64,000 bases of DNA from NCBI GenBank assembly GCA_036345935.2, contig JADWOT020000009.1, forward strand, positions 16,113,792 through 16,177,791. The letters are read 5' to 3'. The stretch comes from Taenia hydatigena. Its lineage: Eukaryota; Platyhelminthes; Cestoda; Cyclophyllidea; Taeniidae. The translations under genes and the position numbers were made by a program. The notes under the pieces were generated by a model, which was not told where the DNA came from, did no database searches, and worked only from the letters and a program-made list of their open reading frames with translations. This document shows, in pieces, positions 51,263 through 61,500 of the stretch; positions within the stretch are counted from its first letter, which is position 1; each line of letters starts with the position of its first letter.

Positions 51263-52335
51263 AAGTCATTTTGCATTCTAAACATCCAAATATGTCAGAA
51301 ATTATTATTTGCAAAGTTCATCGGTAAAGAATAGGTCCACAGTAGTGCAGACTAATGCTTAAATTAGTCATTTATGCTAAACATATTTATGCCCTCTCTG
51401 ACCAAGTTTGGTCACCCACCATGCTACTTGCTATCGGGATTATCCACTGCGATTCTATTCACACGCTCTTTGTTAATGTTCCCATTAATTTGGCAAACAT
51501 GTTACATAAATATACAAGGCCTTGCAAGTTGGTGGACCTAGTTCATTGCTTCGGTTTGGTATTTACGACTCCTTTTCCTTCTCTTCCATCTACGAGTGTC
51601 AGGACTGGATATTTGCTGGTACATCGCGAAAGACTAAAAGTACGTAAGATTATAAATTCCATGCATTTTAGTTCTTCCTTAGAGTGTGCAACAACCGCGA
51701 CCCGAAGATTGCATTTCTTCACATCTGTGGGTGCCTTTGGCTGTGGCTAAAGGCAACATCAATGGTGAGGCAGAGCAACGCTATCACTCAGTTCACATGC
51801 GGTACAGGCACCAGCGGCTGTGCAATGCTTCGGAGAAATTTAGTTTAGTGAGGTAATAGTGTGGGTAGATTTATGTGTTATCACACACTGACCAATGGAA
51901 ATGTGCGAGTACATGAAAAGTAGGTGAATACCAATGCAAATCACCGAGCCCCAGTTCCTAAAGTCAACAAAATACCACCTTGGACACTAAAATAAAAACC
52001 AAATCCCAAATTTTTAAAATTTAGTTTTACCACCTTCGTTGGTTAAAGCAAAAATATACAAGAACAATATGTGTGGGCTATTCTGCACAAACTGCATTAA
52101 AATCCACAATTTTCACTACAACAAGTAACTGTTCTCACTGACAAAGCTAATATTTTAAGCGCAGAAAGGGATGCACCAAGACGAAAACTCGTCGATGAAT
52201 TCCTAGGATACTGAGTGGGCAAAAACTAACAGGGTTCATAATGGATTCTCTACTATGATCGGACTTTTGCAGCTTGGGACTCAAATTAAGGGAAACTCTC
52301 CTAGTTCTCAAATTCAAATGTAAGGATGGAGGAAA
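51263..52335 (+). repeat. Diverged dispersed repeat, copy B (interrupted)
   Basis: Same anchors as copy A but split: similarity runs 51263 to 51360, stops, and resumes at about 51824. The interruption is described in its own entry. Copies A and B lie about 3.3 kb apart in direct orientation. Confidence 0.6.
51354..51823 (+). mobile_element. Segment of about 470 bp interrupting repeat copy B, flanked by AATGCTT
   Basis: AATGCTT occurs at 51354-51360 and again at 51824-51830, exactly at the two points where similarity to copy A stops and resumes. This looks like a 7-bp target-site duplication around an insertion, though deletion from copy A between short repeats would look the same. Most of the segment is one open frame, 51355-51750 (131 codons). 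It has no recognisable domain and starts on a flanking-repeat ATG, so coding is doubtful. No terminal inverted repeat is obvious. Confidence 0.4.
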
Positions 52336-55300
52336 GCGCTGCGAAATGCATTTTCTCGAAAGGGAGCACTTTGTTGTCTACGTAGTTTACATCTGAGCAC
52401 AAATATGGTTGTGGTAAGGTAAAGGAAATGATGCGAGTGTAGACGGGATATCCATTACTCTCTTACGCAATCCATAGGACCCTAGCTCCCCTTCTATTAT
52501 CCCATGCACTTGCTCATCTAACACATGTAAGTGAGCAGTAAAGTAAAATAGCATTGAATTTTTGTCATTTTACCAGCTGAAATTCTCTGCTAAGCTCCCA
52601 AACCTAAGCGCTGAATGTCATACCAGTGTGCCATTTTAACTTTCAGGATGCTTGATCCTAAACAGATCATCTTCGTTTGCTTAAAAGATTACTATAAATG
52701 CAAAATCAATGCAATAACTTCGCCATTTGATTAGAGTGATGCATCCGTATCTGTTTCATATTTTCGGTTATGTGATTTCTTTTCCGAGTCTAGGCATTAC
52801 AATTGTATTACAAATGTTTTAAATCATCAAGGTCGAATCGAAACGGGCAAATGCGCTGAGTTGGGTTTACATCGGAACGATGAGACGCCAAAGTTGAGAC
52901 AAGGACCTTACCGAAGTTTACGCTAGTTAATCGTTGTCAAATAATACATAAAATAGTGGGGCATCAAAGGAGCAGCCAAATGTGCATGTCAATTCTCATC
53001 CGCATAGATAAATTTTTGGGCCTACTTTCAGTAATGCAAGTCTCATCAAGGCAAAGTAACATCCAAACTCCGATAGTTCAAAATGAACAAGGCTATGCAT
53101 CGTCCACAGAGTCAATTAACATTACTCGTGGCTTGTCGCAACTAAGGAGAGAAGATGGATACTGGCTCTTAAGGTCTATCTTATTAATTGCGGTTGCGGT
53201 TTATCTTAAGGCATCGAACTCGGATCATACCTTTGGTCCACGGTATCATGAGGTCAGCCACATCGGAGTTGTTGATACCTTATAAACTAATACCAGGTTG
53301 TCTTTATTGCCGGAGTTAATAAGACAATTTACAACACATTATTTCACGATACTATTATCGCCGGCTTTACTTCATCATCAGGAGAGTTCATCGGTTATCT
53401 CTAGCGGGACACCACTAACGCAAGTGTGTATCCATGCCGCAGCTGTCCAGACTAATAGTTAGTTTTGGTCATCACGATGGATTCTTCAGCCTAATTAAAC
53501 ACATCACCCTTGAATTTCACTTTGTAGGGTAGTTATTGTTCCAAAATCTTAAGCTGATTTCTGAAAATGGACTCAAACCCTTTGAAGTTTAGTCAATAGT
53601 ATATGACACGACACCCGATGGGAAACGAACTTTGTTGGTCTTGTAGAGGTCTAAAAACAAAGATGAAGTAGGCTCCTCCTGATTGTGATTCCGGTCATCC
53701 TTCTCTATCTACAGCATTTAGTAATGGCGTCGACTTAATGAAGTCAGGATGTATGCTTACTAGAGGCGAGTTGGTTTGCCGTCGTCACAAATGTCTTACA
53801 ATGCATCGAATTCTAGCGTTTATGGGAATTAACCTCTACATTTTAGGTCACAACTATAAATGGGGTGCAGAAACCAAGTCAGTGGCACACTCTGACGAAG
53901 ATTGTGTGAGGTAAGTAAAATTGCCTTACCCGTAGATGAGTCAGAGTAGCCACGTCCTGGACGTGCGTGTGTATGTGGTGATCAAGTCTTGTTGTTTGCG
54001 CTCGAAGATGAAAATGATAAGGCGACGTAAAATGAGACGAATCAAAATGAAATCGGAACATTGCACCGCACAGGATAAAAGCTGTTTTTGAAGTGAGCTC
54101 TGTTATGCATAAAGCAAGAAACGGTTAAGCTGCTCCATACCTATTGTTTGATATAACCGCGTGATTAAGGGCTAGTCATTGATGGCTTGCTTGTCATTCA
54201 CCTCCTTCGGCAAACATGCTGCTGGAGTAGTTGGATCTTCTATGACTGCGTGAGCTTTCCTGAGGCGCATGTGTTAAAACGCTTTCCAGTCTATTCATTC
54301 TTCTTGCATCGGATGCCCACACTCAAGCCACACGATTAGTTATCGCCGTGTGATCGATGCACAGCATGCTTGTAGGAAAGAATGCAATTTCTTGTGGTAC
54401 TCAATTGCTGACGTCACCATGCATGAAGAGATTTATTCTTTTTGCACCATGTTTTTTGGAAAGCTGCCATGAATTACACATTTCCTTGCCTTTTTTGTGT
54501 ACTTATTACCAATAGTAACACCTCTGAGAAGATATACTGCCCAATATAGCTGCATAGAATGAGTAATTGAATTTTGCGAGTAGCACGTAAAAGGACCTAA
54601 CGACTTGTTACATAAGTGACATAGACAGACCTAGTCCGCGCAGCTCAACCAATTTCCTCAATCCATCAACTCTCAGTTATGCTCAAGTTTTGTGTTGCAC
54701 AATCCAGGATTGTTCGCATTTTACAATCAATAGCAGACGATTCAAAAATAAACCTATCAAAATGATTTGGCTCCCGGAAGCTGTATGAAATCATTGCACA
54801 CAGCAATATTTCACCCACTCCTCAATGATTTAATCGGTGCATATTAAACAACTCTATCTGCCTACAGCCATTTGAAAAACGTTTACGTCAGACCATGTGA
54901 TTGCCAGTTAGCAATAAACAGACAGCGGTATAGATGCCAGTACTGTGGTGGGTTCCTAGCTGCACAAAATGGCTTTTAAGGTCCTACTTTATTTCATTGC
55001 AATTGCAATGGGTAGGCAATGGTGAATCGGGTAATCGTGGTGACTAGGTGATTTCGCAACAATGTGTTGACGTCCCCCTGGTGCCAATTATTTAAGCCCC
55101 GCCTCTTCGACACACATCAAGTCCATGCTGGCTCATTCTGATAATGGCCGGTACGAAATGGCTCACAACGTAAAATTACTGATGCACCACCTAAAATGGC
55201 TTCAGAGTTGTGCAGCTGCCTTAACGCCAAATCCCTACTACTAGATGGCCGCACATTTAAAATTGATTGCGATGCACAGCTGACTCTGCCAGTTACTTTT

Positions 55301-57409
55301 CTTACGACCTCCATCGAGTACCATCTGAAATGGTTCCGAAGCTTTTTTATGCATATAGGAGTAGTCGGATTCTAATCAACGCTTTCTAACCGCATTTGAG
55401 CCTGAGCAACTCCATAGAATCATACATTTAAGCCCCTTCTCCAGCTTCCACCTCACACGATGTCGAATGTGGAACGTATGCCTTGATTTCGAAGCACCAA
55501 TGGCTGTATTTGCCAATCTGTCCCCAGCAGATAAGAAACGATCGTACCCGTGGTCTGCATGTCTAAAGGGATGTTGTTATACTAATAGGTATGGGCTCAT
55601 TACCAGTCGAATCAGACTTCCAAAGACATGTTACACGCATTACGATTATGACTGCATAATCCATCTAATTGGTTTTTGCACTTCCATAGGGAAGATTCGC
55701 TAGTCACCTTGGGGTCCTTTGCGTCAACTCAGGCAATAGTTGCTGCAGTCACTTTCAACGGACGGAAAAGAAGTCGATTGAAGTGGAATGTCTCTCTAAA
55801 TTTCTAAAGAACCTTGGTGGCCTAAACATTTCCCCACTGGTTGTCATCTCAACGAGGCAGTGACTGTAAAGTCTTCATTATCTGGTCTAGTACGATGAAA
55901 TGGGAGCGGTAATATGCGATTTGCGAAAGAAATGAGGACAATCAGAAGTAAACTTTTGTATTATCCAAGAGACAACGAAAATGACTAAGACTATTGCGCT
56001 TTTAAAAGCAGCGATGTTTTTTCTCCTTTGCTTTTAATTTGGTCAACTGGGTAATTTAGTAAGTAAACCTAAAAACTCTTGCGAACGCCAGACTAAGAAC
56101 CAGCATTGCTGTCGGACAGTAAAGAAGGCAACAATACCGTATTTTATGACGAGGTGGGAGTAACAACACTAACAGAACTGCCAAGATAGAAGTCGCTCTA
56201 AAGACATTTTTACAAATATATGACGCAATATTTCACATTTAGCAAGCACTCTACGGCTGGTGGCAACTAGTCCGCATTCACTATCTAATTCAATGCAGAA
56301 TCGCCTACAAGATCCATCCTCTCCATCTCTTCACTTAAATAAACTGCGATGCCTCTCTCACTTCCAGGGAGCAGGCAAAGCTTAATGCGTGGTAGCCAAA
56401 AAAAACGACTTAGGCAAAATATGTTAAAGCACTCAAAATAAAGTTAATTATTTTACTGCTGAAGCACAAAATTACGTCGACGTGGGTTCATAGACTATAC
56501 GCTCGTCTGTGTTTAGGCCTTTTTCGATTAGTTAAGGCAGGTCTATCTATCCACAAAATAGGATCCACGTCACACATGGTCTACTAACTCTGCATTATGC
56601 GCACTGACGCGCAATTTTTATCATAAACCTGGTCATTTATGCATGAGTTCAAAAATGCGAGTCCAAGATAAACAAAAAGGCAAAAGGATCTCAAAAGATT
56701 CTTCGGTTTCTCTTACGTAATCTTTACAAAACTGCGTGTAGTAGGCAACAATGAAGATTGTAAGAACGCTAATTTAATGATTATTTGGTTTAAGTGCCTA
56801 GTTTCAAGAAATAGACACCTATTTTAGGGGCGAAATTCCAAGTCTTTGCAGAATTGTTAGTGTTTCAACATGATAATTCAAAGCGCTTGCAAAACTTCGA
56901 GTAATTGCGTCAAAGTGCATTAAATCGCCACAGAGGAAAAAAACTCGTCACAAAATTTAGATGCGAGGTGTGCATTTCTTCATTTAATTATCCTAGTTCC
57001 TCGAACTGATCATACTTCCACCTGCTCTGAACTCAGATTTAGTCCCCTCCAGCACCTTCTTCCAAATTAATCTACGCCAAGTCTCCCTTAGTGGACTCCA
57101 GCTGTGTTACCGCCCATTCATTTTCATGAATGATATCATTAAATGACCTAAAGACAGAGGCCAAGGACCAGGTTCATGGCTTTAGCAATGTTATCCGTCT
57201 TATTTTGTCAAGGCATAATGGTGAGTCAAGCCTCGGGACTTGCGACTAACCTCTAATTTTGTCTTGAACCACTAAGTGTTAGTCCCATTCTTTCCTACCT
57301 CCCTCAATTACCGCCAAAAGTATGAAATTAAAGACAATATTCCCAATTTTTACTTTGCTGCTCGCAGTGCGGCCTAGCCCATAACTCATAAAATCCGCAC
57401 TCCATCCAT
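52336..57409. other. No supportable gene
   Basis: Frames of up to 109 codons (52956-53285, +) without recognisable domains. No RNA gene or strong repeat was seen. Confidence 0.55.
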
Positions 57410-57827
57410 TCACTGCTGTAGGAAAGAGGGACAAGATTTACGCCTTGTAAATGGCCTCTTCTGCTTAACAATGGAGTCTGGGCGTTAACTACTCGCGTTT
57501 GATGACCCCAACTTAAACAAGTTAATGGGTAAGTTGATAGCACAGTCGTGCAATAGAAATTTAACACGCGATTCCCAATTCCGTGGTCTAGTCGTGCGTG
57601 CTGTCCCCCACAAAATGAATTTAATTCAATTGTGGGACTTGAGACGGCACTCAGCAAGCCACAGGCAGTACCCCTCAACACTGGTTAATTATCTTCACCA
57701 AATAAGCTCGCTATTTCTAAATTAAGCCAGTACTCGTTCAGTGATGAAATGCCCTGGTTCGAGTGTCAAAATGTAAAATCAGGACTGCGCTTGCTGTATT
57801 CTACACAAAAGAGGACTGAGTAAGATC
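57410..57827. repeat. Large inverted repeat, left arm
   Basis: The reverse complement of 57994-58411. The core, about 57470-57806, appears identical between arms: the same 66-codon frame is found at 57525-57725 (+) and 58094-58294 (-). The outer 60 bases and inner 20 bases show scattered mismatches and small gaps. Frames inside the arms have no recognisable domain and are not called as genes. Confidence 0.9.
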
Positions 57828-57993
57828 TGCCTAGAGTTATTTGCAGCAGCTGTTGCAAGCTAGTATACATGCGCATGATGGCATGGCTTCTAACCAGTTT
57901 TACATGAGAATCATGGGAAGAGGGAGTCTTTGCCAAGTTTCAGAAAAGCGACAATACTTTTACGCTTGTGCATTAGTTAGGGCTATTAAAAAG

Positions 57994-58411
57994 GATCTTT
58001 CTCAGCCCTCTTATGTAGAATACAGCAAGCGCAGTCCTGATTTTACATTTTGACACTCGAACCAGGGCATTTCATCACTGAACGAGTACTGGCTTAATTT
58101 AGAAATAGCGAGCTTATTTGGTGAAGATAATTAACCAGTGTTGAGGGGTACTGCCTGTGGCTTGCTGAGTGCCGTCTCAAGTCCCACAATTGAATTAAAT
58201 TCATTTTGTGGGGGACAGCACGCACGACTAGACCACGGAATTGGGAATCGCGTGTTAAATTTCTATTGCACGACTGTGCTATCAACTTACCCATTAACTT
58301 GTTTAAGTTGGGGTCATCAAACGCGAGTAGTTAACGCCCAGACTCCATTGTTGAGTGGAAGAGGCCATTTGTAGGGCGCAAATTTTGTCCCTCTTTTCCA
58401 CAGCGGCACAC
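57994..58411. repeat. Large inverted repeat, right arm
   Basis: Partner of the left arm, separated by a 166-bp unique spacer (57828-57993). It ends about 180 bp before the first recognised transporter exon at 58592. If transcribed through, the arms would pair into a stem of about 400 bp. Confidence 0.9.
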
Positions 58412-58591
58412 TCATGCAGGTGAACGCACAGGCCATGGAGGGCATTGTGTTTGAAGAATTTGTGCACATTCGACCAAAACCAGGTGTTATGGTGAATGTG
58501 AGTCGGAGAATCCCCTCACTGGTTGAACGAGTATGCAGATACCTACAGAAGAGCTTTCGTGACAGAAAGCGTCACGTGTTGCTTATCACCG

Positions 58592-61500
58592 ATGTTGCTA
58601 AGGTTTACATGTGCCATTCTTCTTGTGATCTTCGCCGCTGATCTACTTAGCACTCTCTACGCTAGGAAAGCCAAACCTGTAAGTTTTTGAACTGCGCTTC
58701 TATTCGTGGACTCTTTTTAAGAAAATGGCGGAATTTTGTCAGTTTAAACATTAGAGTTTTAGTTTTCTCGATGCTAGCTTATTTGCCATAGCTTTACTAG
58801 AGAGTTTTCTTTTATTTAATTACGAGTAACAAGCATTTTAAAGCAGCTTTTGAAAATAGATTAGTGCTACTGACCCCTGCATTCACAGACGCGAGCCATA
58901 GCTATTTAATAGACCCCGTAACTCTCTGATTTAATAAAATATCAGTTTCTTTCGCACAGCGCATGCAATTTCTTTCAAATAAACGATGAAATTTTCATGA
59001 GTGGCACTTCGGTGATCACTGTGTTAATGGTCAAAATTGAGTTGGAGAAGGCATTCTTAGAGGTGTATTTTAGATGAAACAGAGGAAAACCGAAGGAGAA
59101 GCGCATTTACTCTCAGAATTGGAGGCAAAATTAATAGCGCGACTTTGTTTTTAGCTCAGTATGTGTAACTACGTCTTGAAACCAATCGCACATGTGACAG
59201 ATTTAGGATTTCACGTAAAGTGCAGATCCGATGAAACATGGTTCATTTGTCTGTGCTATAACCAGGCGCCTTTATTTTATTTCCAGGCGAAGATGCAAGG
59301 CGACTTTGCGAGCATTTCAAAGAGATCAAATAATCTTGGTATTGTCATCACTGCCTTCATGGTACGAATCACAAGGCCGGCATCACTCCTAGGGACGGTA
59401 TGCGATGCGAATTCGGTAGGACCTCATCAAATTTTCATTGATTCTTATTTAAACAAATTTGTGGCTTGTAGGTCATTCGACACCCCAATCTTTATCTTCC
59501 AAAATTGTTTGCAACCACCAATCGATTGAGCGACCCATATAATATGCATGGCTAAGGGAAAGGACGTCGGTTTTAACACATTTGTAGAAGTGATTGGTCT
59601 GGTTGTTTTCTTCCACAGACGACAACCGATGCGTTGCTTAGAGTAGCATTTAAGTAAAAGATTGCTTTGAGCTGTGATGATAGTAAAATGTCCTTATGTA
59701 AAGTGGTGCTTTCAGCTCGTGATGCGCAAGCTATTAAATAAGTTACTTTACTCTGAATGTTGTAAATACTCAATTTGTTTTCATTTCCCACTGTAATTAG
59801 CAAGAAAAACCAAGTAATACCTTTTGTCACATCGAACACTGCTAAGTTGACATTTGTCTGCGATTAGATCACACTTTATATGATTATGAGGGGATGTACT
59901 AATGACGGTGACATTCGTCATTTAAAACTAGCGCAATGGCATCAAGCATTGGACTGCCAAAACTGCATGTAATGATAGTTGTCGTAATAAGTCCAAACTC
60001 TGAAGTAAAATTTATGCTTCGTTTTGCAGTCATTGCTGTATTTTGCTACCATAGCATTGCAAATTGAATAGCAACTTGCAATTACAATTTTGGAGAATTG
60101 GCTAGGTCTACTTACATGGTCATGCTATCAGTTAGCATCTAGTCCAACCCTTCCGTATTTGGCAAGGTTACAGTGCAAAAAAGCACCACCGCTTTTAACC
60201 TTTAAGAACGAATCGCAGCTCATCGCTAAAAAACACATGGTTTTGAGCAACCTGACACAAATACAGGCGCAACGTACCTGCAGCACTAGTAGTCTGACAT
60301 GCAAACTTCACATAAGCACAAAACCTTAACTCGTGCTTGTGAATTTAGTACGGCATTGTCGGTTGCATATCTGAGCCAGCGAACTGTGCGCTGGTCTACA
60401 CAATCTTCGTGCTGTTGCCTGTGGAATTGCGCACTAAATCACCGGAGGCCCAAACCATTGCCCAATTTGTAGGACGTCGCTTCGGCGTGGTTGCTCATAT
60501 CCTCACCATCACTCTTAGCTTCCTGACCAGCCTCTACACACTCTCTGTCAACGTCATTGGTGAGCAACCCCTATCTTTCTACGCGCCTTTTGTTTGCAGT
60601 GTGCATTGAGGTGCATATGACTCTCATGAGAGCCCAAAATCAGTCAGTTTAAAGTTGCGATCAAAAGTGGCTGTGCTGCGGATAATAAGATGCAGAATGC
60701 CAGGTAAAAGTATTTGCAATGGGTCTTATGCAGCAATGCTATTAAGCTTTAGCAAACGGCAAACTGCACGACAAATGAGGCGACGCACCAGCGTTATTCG
60801 TAACGGTGCAAACCATAGTCCTAATTCGTCTTAAGTGACTAGTTAATTCAGCAAGCGATTTCTCTAAATGACAAGTTTGAACTTATGCTAATAAAATTAA
60901 CCCAGAAGAAGCCATATTAAGGCGTATGGAACGATGTACTGAGTCCTAGATCTAACCCAAAGCAGCAACAATTTATTTGCTGAGTGGATTTAATGTACGC
61001 GATCAGTGTTAATGCACAAAGCATTGAGGAGCGATAAAGAGCCCGGTTACGGTTTTGACTTGCCTTGGTGGTGCTTGTATCACCTCAAAACACAGAGAGT
61101 GGCATAAATCTGTTTGAATTAATGCAAATTTGGCTTGAATTCTTGTACACAGTCAAAATAAGTGAGCTTTATGTGCTTTGGCATCTGGAGTGCCATCCCA
61201 GTAAACAGTGAACAAATACATCTGAACCAAAATCGTAACTGTTTTACAGACAATTGCCAGGCACAGGTTCTAGCTCAAGCTAAGGAGTTGCCTAACAGCT
61301 CTTGCATTAGAGGCAAAAGCATTCGGATTGTATGGTCTCAGTCAAAGTGCTTCACCTGCAAGAAGAAGTCCACTAAATTCTCATTTAGATATTTGCCACC
61401 TCAGAATAACAGTTTATGCAGTCTGGTTACATTGTTTTCTACTTAAATACAATGTGTGAGATAGTGATGGAAGGGCCAGTTACATAGCTAATGCATGCAT

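Noticed and set aside
57328..57681. 117-codon frame in the inverted repeat and its copy on the other arm
   Set aside because: The duplicated frame only reflects the repeat; no domain, and it ends at different points on the two arms.
58414..58641. 75-codon plus-strand frame before the transporter
   Set aside because: A different frame from 58592-58678 gives the hydrophobic TM1 and a phase-0 GTAAGT donor matching the next exon; the longer frame has no partner. It could still belong to the 5' untranslated region.
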